NCBI RefSeq assembly: GCF_016135805.1
Contig: NZ_JADWOX010000001.1
Span: forward strand, 124,001-188,000
Source of the DNA: Caulobacter hibisci
GTDB lineage: Bacteria; Pseudomonadota; Alphaproteobacteria; Caulobacterales; Caulobacteraceae
Length of the DNA stretch: 64,000 nt
Reading direction: 5' to 3'
The translations under genes were made by a program, and so were the position numbers. The notes under the pieces are model-generated. The model was not told where the DNA came from. It ran no database searches and was given only the letters and a program-made list of their open reading frames with translations. This document shows, piece after piece, positions 1-9,390 of the stretch (position 1 is its first letter; every line of letters begins with the position of its first letter).

Positions 1-169
1 AAGTTAACGGCAAGGCTTGAACGGCCAGAACGCGCGCGAAACGAATCAGGACCGAATCGCTGACTCGGTCCGATTCGGGATTTGTTCCCTACAAGCTATT
101 GTAGCTTAACGCCGATTAACCACAACGACGTTCCCTGAAGCCGCTTTTCCTAACGGGGGGGCTGGACGC

Positions 170-610
170 CTACTTCGCGTCGGCGGGGCAGGTGGCGCCC
201 AGGCGCTTGGCGTTCATGACGCCGGCCAGGGGCAGGCCGTTGACGGTCTTCAGCTTGATGTCGAGCTTGAAGCTCTCGGGCGTGTAGCTGCCCTTGGCGC
301 TGACCGGGGCCACGCGGCCCTTCTTGTCGGTCCAGGTGCCCTTCAGCTGGATCTTGCCGTCGTCGACCTGGTTGGTGGTGTAGTCGCACTTGTAGCGGCG
401 GGTGCAGATGCCCTTGGAGAACTGGGCCGCGTCGGCCGGCTTGATGCACTTGTCCTCGCTGCCGGCCGGGATGATGCCGATCGTGTAGCTGTACTCCCAG
501 TGGCCGGGCAGAATCGTCGCTCGCGGCGCGGCGGCGCCGGCGGGCGCGACCACGGCGAATCCCGCCGTCAGGGCGGCCAGGGCGGGGGCGGCGAGGGCGA
601 TGAAACGCAT
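170..610 (-). CDS. DUF3617-like secreted protein
   Basis: The product has 146 residues. It starts with a typical Sec signal peptide (MRFIALAAPALAALTAG, cleavage probably after the Ala-Gly-Ala-Ala stretch near residue 25). The mature part carries the GHWEYS and KCIKP elements and several Cys (in CIKP, GICTRRYKC and the C-terminal TCP) that suggest disulfides in the periplasm; this is the general look of the DUF3617 family, whose function is unknown. The start at 610 is chosen because AAGGAG lies 9 nt upstream. A longer reading from 628 would use that same Shine-Dalgarno as codons. The gene is divergent from rpmB. Family assignment is by recognition and moderately sure. Confidence 0.7.
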   Translation of the reverse strand: MRFIALAAPALAALTAGFAVVAPAGAAAPRATILPGHWEYSYTIGIIPAGSEDKCIKPADAAQFSKGICTRRYKCDYTTNQVDDGKIQLKGTWTDKKGRVAPVSAKGSYTPESFKLDIKLKTVNGLPLAGVMNAKRLGATCPADAK

Positions 611-823
611 GCGGTCGAACTCCTTCATGGCCGTGTATATAAGGAAGCGCACATGAACCGCGGTTGAAGGCGGGGTGATGGCGAGGCCCAGGGCTTTGCC
701 GCCTTGACTCGGCAAGGGTCCATCGCCTATATCGCCCCCTCTCGCGCGGCGGACCTCGGTTCGGAAGCGCGCCTGACATTATGTTCGCGGGGCTTCGGCT
801 TCGCCTAGCCCAAGGTACTCGTC
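611..823. promoter_or_regulatory. divergent promoter region, DUF3617 gene and rpmB
   Basis: This 213-nt gap separates two divergent starts and so must hold both promoters. I could not pick out a convincing -35/-10 pair for either gene. A short AT-rich patch (tatataagg near 634) is the only compositional change. Confidence 0.3.
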
Positions 824-1123
824 ATGTCGCGCCGTTGCGAACTCACGGGCGTCGGTCCGATGGTCGGCCACAATGTGAGCCACTCGAACATCAAGACCAA
901 GCGCCGCTTCCTGCCCGCTCTGTCGCCTGCTTCGCTGCAGTCGGACTCGCTGGGTCAGACCTTCAAGCTGCGCATCAGCAACGCCGCGCTGCGCACCCTC
1001 GACTTCAAGGGCGGCCTGGACGTGTTCCTGCTGGGCGCCAAGGACGAGCAGCTGTCGCCGCGCGCCCTGAAGATCAAGGCTCAGGTCAAGGCCAAGGCCA
1101 AGGCCGCCGCGGTCGCCGCCTAA
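824..1123 (+). CDS. rpmB: 50S ribosomal protein L28
   Basis: The 99-residue product is bL28, a structural protein of the large ribosomal subunit. It begins MSRRCELTGVGPMVGHNVSHSN and continues with the KTKRRFLPAL element. The C-terminal LRTLDFKGGL region and the basic AKAKAKAAA tail are as in alphaproteobacterial L28. The length is normal for that group. The gene stands alone, is followed by a strong terminator at 1161, and is divergent from the DUF3617 gene. There is no Cys-rich zinc-binding set, only Cys5. Confidence 0.97.
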   Translation: MSRRCELTGVGPMVGHNVSHSNIKTKRRFLPALSPASLQSDSLGQTFKLRISNAALRTLDFKGGLDVFLLGAKDEQLSPRALKIKAQVKAKAKAAAVAA

Positions 1124-1160
1124 GGCTTTCGACCCTGGCTTAGGCCGGGGAAGAATACGA

Positions 1161-1192
1161 AAAGCCCGCCGAGTTCGCTCGGCGGGCTTTTT
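1161..1192 (+). terminator. rpmB intrinsic terminator
   Basis: Perfect 13-bp stem (AAAGCCCGCCGAG paired with CTCGGCGGGCTTT) closed by a TTCG tetraloop and followed by a T run. Confidence 0.92.
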
Positions 1193-1217
1193 CGCGTTTC
1201 GGGGTTAGGTCTGTAGA

Positions 1218-1419
1218 ACCCTCTCTCTTTGAGAGAGGGAGGGGCCCATGGCGAAGCCATGGGAGGGTGAGAGGTAACAAACTCACCGCATGAAGCGCGA
1301 TAGATCTAGCTCCAGCGCTAGCTGGTATGTCGCTTTCTCGGATTTGCTTGCTGGAGGCGAAACCTCTCACCCTCCCACCGCTTCGCGGCGGGCCCCTCCC
1401 TCTCTCTCAGAGAGAGGGA
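1218..1419. repeat. paired inverted intergenic repeat (CCCTCTCTCT family)
   Basis: Two arms of about 58 nt, at 1218-1275 and 1362-1419, are imperfect reverse complements. Each carries its own small hairpin (CCATGGCGAAGCCATGG on the left, CCGCTTCGCGG on the right). About 86 nt of unrelated sequence lies between them. The design matches the other paired elements of this window although the arm sequence differs. Confidence 0.8.
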
Positions 1420-1437
1420 ATCAATAAACCGCCCAGC

Positions 1438-1469
1438 AAAAAGCCGCCGTCGCGGGGCGACGGCGGCTT
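1438..1469 (-). terminator. terminator of first urcA gene
   Basis: Stem AAGCCGCCGTCG / CGACGGCGGCTT with a 5-nt loop. On the minus strand it is followed by TTTTTGC, so it ends the urcA transcript that reads leftward. Confidence 0.85.
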
Positions 1470-1494
1470 CTGAAGCCTTGAAGGGCTGGTCGCC

Positions 1495-1797
1495 TTAGCG
1501 GGCGGCCAGTTCCATGGCCTTGGCCGGGTTGGCGGCGTTGTAGGCGCTCAGTTCGGCGTTGCCGAGCTTGGCCACGGCGTCGTTGACCGACGAGCGGACG
1601 CAGGCCGGGTACAGGTATATGGCCAGCGACTCGCCGCGGACGTCTTGCCAGCAGACGGTCGAGGCGGCCTTGACGATGTCGGCGCGGACGTCGGCGGCGG
1701 CGCGGCCGGCGACCTTGACGCGGACTTCAGCGGCGCCGGCGGGGGCGGCGACCAGCAGGGCCAGGGCGGAGAGAGCGAGAGCGGCGGAGCGGATCAT
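1495..1797 (-). CDS. UrcA family protein, copy 1
   Basis: The 100-residue product has a Sec signal peptide ending near APAGAA. The mature domain begins AEVRVKVAGRAAADVRADI and carries the KAASTVCWQD and LYPACVRSSV motifs with two Cys likely to form a disulfide. This is the UrcA family of small periplasmic proteins from alphaproteobacteria and xanthomonads, of unknown function. The start at 1797 is chosen because it opens the signal peptide; the ribosome-binding site is poor. Two more urcA-type genes lie at 2078 and 24793. Confidence 0.8.
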   Translation of the reverse strand: MIRSAALALSALALLVAAPAGAAEVRVKVAGRAAADVRADIVKAASTVCWQDVRGESLAIYLYPACVRSSVNDAVAKLGNAELSAYNAANPAKAMELAAR

Positions 1798-2020
1798 CGG
1801 ACGGATTCCAGTCGGATGCCTGTGAAGGCGGTTGAAGCGATCGCTTCCCGACGCGTTCCTCTGGTGACTGGTCCAGGATCTCGCCCGCTCTGTCACCGGA
1901 AACAAGCTGTAGCTCACTGCTGATCAGTTATCAATGATTATGTTGGCGCAACCGGTGGGTGAAGTGTTTGATTTCACGCGCTTGTTACCGGTGTCAGTGT
2001 TCGCTGTGCGGACAAGCAAA

Positions 2021-2048
2021 AGCCCGCGGAGCGGGGGCTCCGCGGGCT
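2021..2048 (-). terminator. terminator of second urcA gene
   Basis: Perfect 12-bp stem AGCCCGCGGAGC / GCTCCGCGGGCT with a 4-nt loop. On the minus strand it is followed by TTTGCTTG. It lies 30 nt past the stop of the urcA gene at 2078. Confidence 0.85.
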
Positions 2049-2077
2049 CTGGTCCCGATGGGGCTGGGCCTTGAGGC

Positions 2078-2398
2078 TTAGCGGGCCGCGGCGGTCTTGA
2101 TCAGACCGTTCGGGCGCCATTGGGTCTTGTCGTAGGCGGTCAGGGTCGGGCTGCCGACCTTTTCGACGGCGGCGCGGGCCACGTCGCGAATGCAGTAGGG
2201 CAGCACGTCGGCGCCGTAGCTGGTCGCGCCGGCGTCTTCCTGGCACACCGAGGTGGCGGCCTTGACGATGTCGGCGTGGACGGCGGCGGTGGTGCGGCCG
2301 GCGACCTTGACGGTGACTTCGCCGGCGAAGGCGGCGGGGGCGCTCAGGAGAGCGATGGCCGAAGCGGCCAGAACAAACACACGTTGCATTTCAGTCAT
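2078..2398 (-). CDS. UrcA family protein, copy 2
   Basis: The 106-residue product has a signal peptide (MQRVFVLAASAIALLSAPAAFA) and the UrcA core GEVTVKVAGRTTAAVHADIVKAATSVCQ, with a second Cys in LPYCIRDV. It is clearly related to its neighbour at 1495; the AGR..A.V.ADIVKAA block is shared, which suggests an old tandem duplication. Translation may start at 2398 (MTEMQR) or three codons later at MQR. Function unknown, periplasmic location inferred. Confidence 0.8.
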   Translation of the reverse strand: MTEMQRVFVLAASAIALLSAPAAFAGEVTVKVAGRTTAAVHADIVKAATSVCQEDAGATSYGADVLPYCIRDVARAAVEKVGSPTLTAYDKTQWRPNGLIKTAAAR

Positions 2399-2872
2399 TC
2401 CGGAAAGGGGGTTGGGATCAACCTCCTCCCGATGCGTTCCTCTGACGGCCGTCCGGATCTCGCCTGCTCATGCCGTCACGTTCTAAATACAGTGACAACG
2501 CTGTCATTCCAAGCGGATTTTTGGCTCCAGGCGTCAAATTTTTACGACGACCGCGAACGCTGTGTGCGCAAAAGGCACTCTGTGCAGCAAATGGGCGCCA
2601 ATAATGCTATAGTTTCAGGTGAAATTATCCCTATTTGCGGCGGCCGGTTCGAGCGATCGGCCTCGGTTGGCGGGGTTACGCGGGCGCGCCTTTCCCGACA
2701 GGCCGGCTCGACGACCAAGCAGGGCCCCTCCGCAAGATCGAGGCAAACGCTAAGTAAGAGAATACTGTAATAGGTATATCGTATAAGATATTTGACATAA
2801 ATCGTATCATTGTGGCTCTCTTCGCCGAGGCGCGACGCATCCAGATCGCGCGGACTGCGAGGAGGGATTGCG
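2399..2872. other. 474-nt intergenic region between urcA and a TonB receptor gene
   Basis: I see no credible gene. The left half faces the urcA start and the right half faces the receptor start. Base composition drops sharply to AT-rich between about 2740 and 2812, unlike the flanking genes. The rightward promoter is probably there. Confidence 0.5.
2776..2807 (+). promoter_or_regulatory. candidate promoter/operator upstream of the TonB receptor gene
   Basis: An AT-rich stretch contains the inverted repeat ATATC-GTATAA-GATAT (2776-2791), a TTGACA at 2792-2797 and a repeated ATCGTAT (2778 and 2801). It lies 65-100 nt before the start codon. No good -10 element follows TTGACA at the usual spacing, so the exact promoter is uncertain. 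Confidence 0.35.
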
Positions 2873-5821
2873 ATGCGGACGAAGAAGGTGCGCCTGGCGG
2901 CGCTTGGGGGAGCGGCGGCGATCGCCTTGCTCTCCGGATTGGCGATCGCACCGCTCGCGGCGGCCCAGACCACCGGCCAGACCTCAGGCCCGGCGGCCGA
3001 GGACGCCGCGACGGTCGAGGCCGTGGTGGTGACCGGGTCGCGGATCAAGCGGCCGAACCTGGTCTCGGCCAGTCCGATGACGGTCGTGGGCGGCGACGAG
3101 GTGAAGCTGCAGGGCGCGACGTCGGTCGAGAGCGTGCTGAACCGCCTGCCGCAGTTCACCGCCGATTCCAACGAGAACGGCTCCAACGGCTCGGACGGGA
3201 CGGCGCGGGTGAACCTGCGCAACATGGGCTCCAGCCGCGTGTTGGTGCTGGTCGACGGTCAGCGGATGCTGCCGACCGAGGCCGCGGACGTGAACTTCAT
3301 CCCCAGCGCCCTGGTCGACCGGGTCGACGTGGTCACCGGCGGGGCCTCGGCCGTCTACGGCTCGGACGCGGTGTCGGGCGTCGTCAACTTCATCCTCAAG
3401 CGGGATCTCGACGGCCTGCGCCTCGACGCCCAGTACAGCCTGGCCCAGCACACCAACGACAACGCCTATCCGCGATCGCTGATCTCGCAGGCCAACTACA
3501 AGCTGCCCGAGAAGAACGTCACCGACGGCGGGAAGATCGACGTCAACCTGGCCATCGGCATGAACGCCCCCAGCGGCAAGGGCAACGTCACCTTCTATGT
3601 CGGCTATCGCGAGCTGAAGCCGGTCACCCAGGACAGCCGCGACTATTCGGCCTGCGGCCTGAACCTGGCGGGAAGCAACAACAACGCCCTGGTCTGCGGC
3701 GGCTCCAGCAACAACGAGTACGGCCTGTTCACCCTGCTCAGCGGCCCCAACGCCGGCCAGACGCTGAACAACACCAAGGACGGGGCCAAGACCTGGGTCC
3801 CGTACGACAGCTCGTTCCTCTACAACTACGCGCCCACCAACTACATCCAGCGCTCGGACGCCCGCTACACCGCCGGCGCCTTCGCCCACTACGAGCTGAA
3901 CCCGGCCGTCGAGGCCTATGGCAGCCTGATGTTCATGGACGACCACACGTTCTCGCAGGCCGCTCCGTCGGCGCTGTTCCAGGGGACGACGTTCAAGATC
4001 AACTGCGACAACCCGCTGATGTCGGCCTCGCAGGCCGCGACCCTGTGCGGTTCGGCGGCTGGGACCAGCGTCAGCCAGGACGCGTTTATCGGCTATCGCC
4101 TGACCGGCCCGGGCAGCTCGCCTCGCCGCGACGACCTGCGCCACACCGACTACCGCATCAACGCCGGCCTGCGCGGCAAGCTCGCCCAGGGCTGGAGCTA
4201 TGACGCCAGCTTCCTGTTCTCGACCGTCATTCTCGACGAGAGCTACAAGAACAATGTCGACAACGCCAAGGCGCTGAAGGCGCTGCAGGTGGTCAACGTC
4301 AACGGGACCCCGACCTGCAAGTCGGTGATCGACGGCACCGACCCCAACTGCGTGCCGATCGACGTCTTCAAGTACCAGGGCCTCAGCGCGGCGGCCTACA
4401 AGTACCTCTACGCCCCGACCTACACCCACGGCGTCCAGCGCGAGAAGGTGCTGAGCGCCTCGCTGAACGGCGACCTTGGCCAGTACGGCCTCAAGACCCC
4501 GTGGGCCGAGGACGGCGCGGCCCTGGCGCTGGGCGTCGAGCATCGCCGCGAGGAGCTGAAGTTCGAGGCCGACGCCCTGGCCCAGGCCGCCGGCACCAAG
4601 GAAAGCAGCGGCGCCTTCAGCGTCAGCGAGCTCTATGGCGAAGTCGACCTGCCGCTGGTGCAGGACGCGCCGTTCATCAAGGCGCTGTCGCTGAACGCCG
4701 GCTACCGCACCTCTAAGTACGACTATCTCGACGATCGGGTCTCGACCTACAAGGTCGAGCTGCAATACGCCCCGACCTCGGACGTGCGGTTCCGCGCCAG
4801 CTACAACCGCGCCGTCCGGGCCGCCAACATCAGCGAGCTCTACGCACCGCAGGGCCTGGGCAATGTCGCGGCGGTGGATCCGTGCTCGGGACCGACGCCC
4901 AAGGCCAGCGCCGCGGCCTGCGCCCTGACCGGCGTCACCGCCGCGCAGTACGGCAAGATCCCCGACTGTCCGGCCGAGACCTGCGTCACCCAGGGCGGCG
5001 GCAATCCGGACCTGAAGCCGGAAGTGGCCGACACCCGCACCGCCGGCGTCGTGCTGACCCCGCGCTTCCTGCCGGGCTTCTCGATGTCGCTCGACTATTT
5101 CGACATCTATGTCGACCAGTACATCGGCGCGGTCGACGCCCCGACCGTCATCAACCAGTGCGTCCAGACCAGCAATCCGTACTTCTGCAGCCTGTTCCAC
5201 CGCGACCCGACCTCGGGCGTGCTGTTCGGCGATCGCGGCTACATCATCGCCACCAACCAGAACACCGGCTTCCTGCAGACCTCCGGCCTGGACGTGACGG
5301 GCAACTATCGCCTCGACCTGTCGTCGCTGGGCAATTTCGGCGACGTCGACTTCAGCTTCGTCGGCACCTACCTCAACAGCCGTAAGATCGAACAGCTGCC
5401 TGGGCTTGGCTCCTATAACTGCAAGGGCCTGTTCGGCCCGACCTGCGGCCAGCCCAACCCCGCCTGGCGCCACCAGATGCGGGCGACCTGGAACCTGCCG
5501 TGGATCGCCGCCTCGCTGTCAGCCAACTGGCGCTATTTCGGCGCGACCGACCTGTCCAGCAACGACAGCAACCCGTTCCTGCAGGGCGACTACGTCGAGA
5601 TCAACCGCAAGATCAAGGCGTACAACTACCTGGACCTCGCCGCCAACTGGAAGGTCCGCGAGCAGCTGACCCTGCGCGGCGGGATCAACAACGCCTTCGA
5701 CAAGGATCCGCCGGTGATCGCCGCGGGCCTGCTCTCCTCGTTCGGCAACGGCAACACCTATCCCGGCGTCTACGACCCCATGGGCCGCACGCTGTTCGTC
5801 GGCCTGACCATGGACTTCTGA
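2873..5821 (+). CDS. TonB-dependent outer-membrane receptor
   Basis: The 982-residue product has a signal peptide ending at PLAAAQ, a TonB-box-like stretch EAVVVTGSRI (about residues 46-55), a plug domain with VLVLVDGQRM and GGASAVYGSDAVSGVVNFIL, and a long beta-barrel ending in the aromatic-terminal strand TLFVGLTMDF. It imports an unknown ligand across the outer membrane using TonB energy. Cys pairs in extracellular-loop-like regions (such as CNLD-type and CVPIDVF) are typical of the large TonB receptors of Caulobacterales. The start at 2873 is chosen because GGAGGG lies 7 nt upstream; the longer TTG frame from 2810 has no such site. The only neighbour in context is the convergent phytase-like gene, so the substrate cannot be named. 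Confidence 0.92.
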   Translation: MRTKKVRLAALGGAAAIALLSGLAIAPLAAAQTTGQTSGPAAEDAATVEAVVVTGSRIKRPNLVSASPMTVVGGDEVKLQGATSVESVLNRLPQFTADSNENGSNGSDGTARVNLRNMGSSRVLVLVDGQRMLPTEAADVNFIPSALVDRVDVVTGGASAVYGSDAVSGVVNFILKRDLDGLRLDAQYSLAQHTNDNAYPRSLISQANYKLPEKNVTDGGKIDVNLAIGMNAPSGKGNVTFYVGYRELKPVTQDSRDYSACGLNLAGSNNNALVCGGSSNNEYGLFTLLSGPNAGQTLNNTKDGAKTWVPYDSSFLYNYAPTNYIQRSDARYTAGAFAHYELNPAVEAYGSLMFMDDHTFSQAAPSALFQGTTFKINCDNPLMSASQAATLCGSAAGTSVSQDAFIGYRLTGPGSSPRRDDLRHTDYRINAGLRGKLAQGWSYDASFLFSTVILDESYKNNVDNAKALKALQVVNVNGTPTCKSVIDGTDPNCVPIDVFKYQGLSAAAYKYLYAPTYTHGVQREKVLSASLNGDLGQYGLKTPWAEDGAALALGVEHRREELKFEADALAQAAGTKESSGAFSVSELYGEVDLPLVQDAPFIKALSLNAGYRTSKYDYLDDRVSTYKVELQYAPTSDVRFRASYNRAVRAANISELYAPQGLGNVAAVDPCSGPTPKASAAACALTGVTAAQYGKIPDCPAETCVTQGGGNPDLKPEVADTRTAGVVLTPRFLPGFSMSLDYFDIYVDQYIGAVDAPTVINQCVQTSNPYFCSLFHRDPTSGVLFGDRGYIIATNQNTGFLQTSGLDVTGNYRLDLSSLGNFGDVDFSFVGTYLNSRKIEQLPGLGSYNCKGLFGPTCGQPNPAWRHQMRATWNLPWIAASLSANWRYFGATDLSSNDSNPFLQGDYVEINRKIKAYNYLDLAANWKVREQLTLRGGINNAFDKDPPVIAAGLLSSFGNGNTYPGVYDPMGRTLFVGLTMDF

Positions 5822-5870
5822 CGACCATTCGCGGGGGAGGCGCCTCCCCCGACGTTCTCCCCAACTTGAA

Positions 5871-5906
5871 AAGCCGCCAACGCTTCGGCGTGGCGGCTTC
5901 TTTTTT
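5871..5906 (+). terminator. intrinsic terminator of the TonB receptor gene
   Basis: Stem AAGCCGCCAACGC / GCGTGGCGGCTT with one bulged A and a TTCG loop, followed by CTTTTTT. Confidence 0.9.
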
Positions 5907-5925
5907 GGGAGAAGGGGAGGGGCGT

Positions 5926-6993
5926 CTAGCGGCGCTTCTTGCGCGCCGGCGGCGGCGGGGCAACCGGCTGGGGCGGCGGCGCCGTCCAGTCGAAGGCCAG
6001 CAGCAGGGTGCGCTGGTTCATCTCGCCGCCGTTGTCGTCCGACAGCAGATAGATCCGCGTCGCGCCGTTCGGACCGGCCGCCAGGGCGAGGCCCTCGAAG
6101 TTGTCGCGGGTCAGCTGGCCGTCCAGCGTCAGGCTGGCCAGCGGATACTGCTTGGTCGCCGGGATCATCGGATCGGCGATGAACTTGACCTGGGCGCGCC
6201 AGCCCCGAACAGGGTCGAAGGCCCGGTGCAGGGTGGCCAGGGCCTTGCCGCCGAACGCCGAGAAGCCCGTCAGGCCCCAGGTGAAGTCGACCGGCGACTG
6301 CGGCGGGATCGGCTGGCAGCTGGTCGTCAGCCGGCAAAGCCAGACCTCGCCCTCCTCGCCGCCAACCAGATAGGCGTCGGAACCGGCGGCCGGATAGGCG
6401 GTCAGGGCCTCCATGCCCTCGTTGTCGGGGAACACCGTGGCCGGCTTCGGGGCGACGGCGGGGCGGCTCCACAGACCGGTGGGCGAGACGGCGTAGCGCC
6501 AGATGCGATGGTCGCGCTCGAAGCTGACCAGGCGCTCGCCATTGGCCAGGCGCGCCAGGCCCTCGGCGTCGCCCTGGCTCTTGCCGCGCAGGCCTTCGCC
6601 GTCGTGGCCGATCAGCGGCGACAGCTTGCCGTCGGTCAGGCCGATCAGCTTGCCGGCGGCGTCCAGTTGCAGCCGGGCGGAGAAGCGGTCGCCGTCGTCG
6701 CTGATCGCCTCGATGCCGCCGTCCTCGGTCAGGATCAGGTCGGACAGGCCGTGCAGTCGGCTGGTGTCGGCGCTGGTGATCTGGATCCCGCCCGCATAGA
6801 CGAAGCGGCCGACGGCGGTCTGGCTCGGGTCCGAGGCGTTCAGCGGCACGGGCGTGGTGGAAAGGCCGATCTCCGGGCCGACCTTGACCGGCGCGGCCGG
6901 CAGCACGACGGGCGGCGGCGGGGCCTTGGGGCCGCACTGGGCCAGCGCGCCGCCGGCCAGGCCCAGGACGATCAGGCCGCGCAGTCCGATCAC
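5926..6993 (-). CDS. lipoprotein with esterase-like activity of phytase fold
   Basis: The product has about 355 residues. It opens with a lipoprotein signal peptide ([14 protein letters not shown], lipobox LAQC) and continues with a proline-rich linker. The body resembles the family called esterase-like activity of phytase (Pfam Phytase-like): [29 protein letters not shown], and [13 protein letters not shown] with YLLSDDNGG near the C terminus. That pattern fits a six-bladed propeller with acidic calcium-binding loops. It should be anchored in the periplasm or outer membrane. The start is a GTG whose first bases overlap the cobT stop (GTGA), so translation is coupled to cobT. The C terminus is Pro/Lys/Arg-rich. 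The substrate is unknown, and phytate is only one possibility. Confidence 0.8.
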   Translation of the reverse strand: MIGLRGLIVLGLAGGALAQCGPKAPPPPVVLPAAPVKVGPEIGLSTTPVPLNASDPSQTAVGRFVYAGGIQITSADTSRLHGLSDLILTEDGGIEAISDDGDRFSARLQLDAAGKLIGLTDGKLSPLIGHDGEGLRGKSQGDAEGLARLANGERLVSFERDHRIWRYAVSPTGLWSRPAVAPKPATVFPDNEGMEALTAYPAAGSDAYLVGGEEGEVWLCRLTTSCQPIPPQSPVDFTWGLTGFSAFGGKALATLHRAFDPVRGWRAQVKFIADPMIPATKQYPLASLTLDGQLTRDNFEGLALAAGPNGATRIYLLSDDNGGEMNQRTLLLAFDWTAPPPQPVAPPPPARKKRR

Positions 6994-8918
6994 GCGGAAA
7001 CCTTGCGAGCGCTCTTGGGAGCGGACGGCACGACGGTGGGCGGCGGCGGCAGCAGGCCGCGGGCGCGCACGGCGGCGCGCGGCTCCTCGTCGAACAGGGC
7101 GGCCAATTGCTCGACCAGCACCCCGCCCAGCTGCTCGACGTCGACGATGGTGACGGCGCGGCGGTAGTAGCGTGTCACGTCGTGGCCGATGCCGATGGCG
7201 ATCAGCTCGACGGGGCTCTTGCCCTCGATCTCGGCGATGACCTGCCGCAAATGCCGCTCCAGATAGTGACCCGAATTGACGCTCAGGGTGGAGTCGTCCA
7301 CCGGCGCGCCGTCGGAGATCACCATCAGAATGCGGCGGGCTTCGGGCCGGGCGATGATGCGCTGGTGCGCCCACATCAGGGCCTCGCCGTCGATGTTCTC
7401 CTTCAGGAGACCCTCGCGCATCATCAGGCCCAGGTTCTTGCGGGCCCGGCGCCAGGGCGCATCGGCGGCCTTGTAGACGATGTGGCGCAGGTCGTTGAGG
7501 CGGCCGGGCGAGGGCGGCTTGCCGGCCTTGATCCACTCGTCGCGGCTGGTCCCGCCCTTCCAGGCCCGGGTAGTGAAGCCCAGCACTTCGGTCTTGACCC
7601 CGCAGCGCTCCAGCGTGCGGGCCAGGATGTCGGCGCAGACGGCGGCGACCATGATCGGCCGGCCGCGCATCGAGCCGGAATTGTCGATCAGCAGGGTCAC
7701 GACCGTGTCGCGGAACTCCTGGTCCTCCTCCTGCTTGAACGACAGGGGAGCGGTCGGATCGATGATCACCCGCGTCAGGCGGGCGACGTCGAGCATCCCT
7801 TCCTCGAGATCGAAGGTCCAGGCGCGGTTCTGCTGGGCCAGCAGGCGGCGCTGCAGCTTGTTGGCCAGGCGCGAGACGACGCTGGAAAGGGCGGAAAGCT
7901 GCTGGTCGAGATAGGCCCTAAGGCGGGTCAGCTCGTCCGGGTCGCACAGCTCTTCGGCCGAGACCACCTCGTCATAGGCCGTGGTGAACACCTTGTAGAT
8001 CGGCTCGCCGCCCTTGTCGGCCGAGGGATCGGGACGGGCCGGCTTGGCGCCGTCGGCCATGTCGGGGGCCTCGTCGCTGTCCTGCGGCTCGCCCTCCTGC
8101 TCGGACTGGACGATCTCCTCGTCGCCGGCCTGGCTCTCGCGGTCGGAGGCTTCGCTCTCCTGCGGCGAGGAGCCGTCGGGCTGCTCGCCCTCGCCGTCGC
8201 CCTGGTCGTCGTCGGCGGTGTCGGTGGGGGTGTCGTCGTCGCCCTCGTCTTCATCCGAAGACTCGGTGGCCTCGTTGGCGTCGTCGCCCAGGTCGAGGTC
8301 GCGCAGGATCTGGCGGGTGACCTTGGCGAAGGCGGCCTGGTCGTCGATGGCCGCGGCCAGGCGGTCGAGATCCTTGCCGGCCTTGGCCTCGATGTCGGCG
8401 CGCAGGATGTTGACCAGGGCTTTCGCGCCGTCGGGCGGGGCGTCGCCGGTCAGGCGCTCGCGTACCATCAGGCCCAGGATCTCGGCCATCGGGGCCGACT
8501 GCTGGTCGAAGGCGACGGCGCGGGTCAGGCCCTGCTTCTCCAGCCGGGTCTCCAGCACGGTCGTCAGGTTGGCGCGCACGCCGTTCAGGGCGTTGGCGCC
8601 GATGGCCTCGATGCGGGCCTGCTCGACCGACTCGTAGATCGCCTGAGCATCGGGCGCGGCCGGACGCGAGCGGGCGTGGGTCGACGGGTCGTGGTGGGCT
8701 AGGCGCAGGGCGATCTGGTCGGCCATGCCGCGCAGGCGGGCGGCCTCGGGGCCGGACAGGTCGCGCGGCGGATGCGGCAGCACGGCGCGCTTGCCGACCA
8801 GCCCCGGCGACTCGCCGGAAAACACGATCTCGAGGTCCGGGGTCTCGGCGAGCGAGCGGGCCGCGTGCGCCAGTGCGCGCTTGAAGGGTTCGGTCGGGTT
8901 TTCGGGCTTGGAGGCCAT
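6990..8918 (-). CDS. cobT: aerobic cobaltochelatase subunit CobT
   Basis: The 642-residue product is the VWA-domain subunit that works with CobS as an AAA+ chaperone pair to drive CobN in aerobic cobalt insertion into hydrogenobyrinic acid a,c-diamide (vitamin B12 pathway, cytoplasm). It has an N-terminal helical domain, a long acidic low-complexity stretch (Asp/Glu/Ser/Gln-rich, about residues 220-310), and a C-terminal von Willebrand A domain with the MIDAS motif [11 protein letters not shown] near residue 410. Length fits the family (about 630). The start at 8918 ([16 protein letters not shown]) is preferred on homology; no clear Shine-Dalgarno precedes it. Neither cobS nor cobN is next to it here. 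The stop overlaps the phytase-like lipoprotein gene. Confidence 0.93.
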   Translation of the reverse strand: MASKPENPTEPFKRALAHAARSLAETPDLEIVFSGESPGLVGKRAVLPHPPRDLSGPEAARLRGMADQIALRLAHHDPSTHARSRPAAPDAQAIYESVEQARIEAIGANALNGVRANLTTVLETRLEKQGLTRAVAFDQQSAPMAEILGLMVRERLTGDAPPDGAKALVNILRADIEAKAGKDLDRLAAAIDDQAAFAKVTRQILRDLDLGDDANEATESSDEDEGDDDTPTDTADDDQGDGEGEQPDGSSPQESEASDRESQAGDEEIVQSEQEGEPQDSDEAPDMADGAKPARPDPSADKGGEPIYKVFTTAYDEVVSAEELCDPDELTRLRAYLDQQLSALSSVVSRLANKLQRRLLAQQNRAWTFDLEEGMLDVARLTRVIIDPTAPLSFKQEEDQEFRDTVVTLLIDNSGSMRGRPIMVAAVCADILARTLERCGVKTEVLGFTTRAWKGGTSRDEWIKAGKPPSPGRLNDLRHIVYKAADAPWRRARKNLGLMMREGLLKENIDGEALMWAHQRIIARPEARRILMVISDGAPVDDSTLSVNSGHYLERHLRQVIAEIEGKSPVELIAIGIGHDVTRYYRRAVTIVDVEQLGGVLVEQLAALFDEEPRAAVRARGLLPPPPTVVPSAPKSARKVSA

Positions 8919-9028
8919 GGCTTTGGAGTTAGCGGCGCGCGCCGGCGAAAACAAGGAACGACGCACGCCAAGGCGACGTTGATCCGCTGAAGCCTGCACA
9001 GCGCAGGTCCAGTGCAAGGAGTTTCCCC

Positions 9029-9208
9029 ATGCTGAAATGGGCCCTCATCTTCGCCGTGGTCGCCATCATCGCCGGCGCCCTCGGCTTCACCGGCATCGCC
9101 GGCGCGGCCGCCGGCGTCGCCAAGATCCTGTTCTTCCTGTTCCTGGTCGTCTTCGTGGTCGTGCTGGTGCTCGGCCTGGGCGTCTTCAAGGGCGTGACGG
9201 GGAAATGA
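9029..9208 (+). CDS. DUF1328 small membrane protein
   Basis: The 59-residue product starts [20 protein letters not shown], then has a short [13 protein letters not shown] linker and a second hydrophobic segment. This two-helix hairpin is the DUF1328 (UPF0391) family, widespread in proteobacteria and often linked to stress or biofilm states; the biochemical role is unknown. AAGGAG lies 7 nt before the ATG. It is divergent from cobT and is followed by a paired repeat with a terminator. Confidence 0.9.
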   Translation: MLKWALIFAVVAIIAGALGFTGIAGAAAGVAKILFFLFLVVFVVVLVLGLGVFKGVTGK

Positions 9209-9215
9209 TCCTGTT

Positions 9216-9381
9216 CCTTCTCCCCTTGCGGGAGAAGGTGTAATCCGCAGGATGACGGATGAGGGGTCTCTCAGACGCCAAACGCCGCGACAGCTAACCA
9301 GCCGTCGCGGCGTTTCTTTTCGTGCGACTCCTTACCCGACCTCCCTACGGGAGGCCACTCTCTCCCGCAGGAGGAGAGGGA
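9216..9381. repeat. paired inverted intergenic repeat, family A copy 1
   Basis: The left arm carries CCTTCTCCCCTTGCGGGAGAAGG followed by GATGAGGGGTCTCTCAG. A degenerate inverted right arm ends near 9381. Between them is a hairpin with arms AACGCCGCGAC / GTCGCGGCGTT. The same plan and the same inner hairpin arms recur at 10601. Confidence 0.8.
9280..9320 (+). terminator. intrinsic terminator inside repeat A1
   Basis: Stem AAACGCCGCGAC / GTCGCGGCGTTT with a 12-nt loop, followed by CTTTT. It would stop transcripts from the DUF1328 gene. Confidence 0.75.
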
Positions 9382-9390
9382 ATTTTGATC

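Larger units (their letters stand above)
1124..1494. other. 371-nt gap with terminators and a paired inverted repeat
   Basis: No gene is visible here. The stretch holds the rpmB terminator, a pair of inverted arms and the terminator of the first urcA gene, each listed separately. The short open frames in it are made of repeat sequence. Confidence 0.7.

Noticed and set aside
106..119. TTAA-CGCCGA-TTAA resembling a CtrA box
   Set aside because: The spacer is 6 nt and not the required 7, and no rightward gene start follows closely.
1..169. Possible end of an upstream gene at the left edge
   Set aside because: No frame with coding character runs in from the edge. I see nothing I can name there.
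1140..1370. 76-codon frame on the minus strand
   Set aside because: It is made of the rpmB terminator and a repeat arm.
2984..5473. 829-codon open frame opposite the first TonB receptor gene
   Set aside because: It is a shadow frame of high-GC coding sequence. Its translation is Arg/Gly/Val-rich with no domain, while the other strand has a complete receptor.
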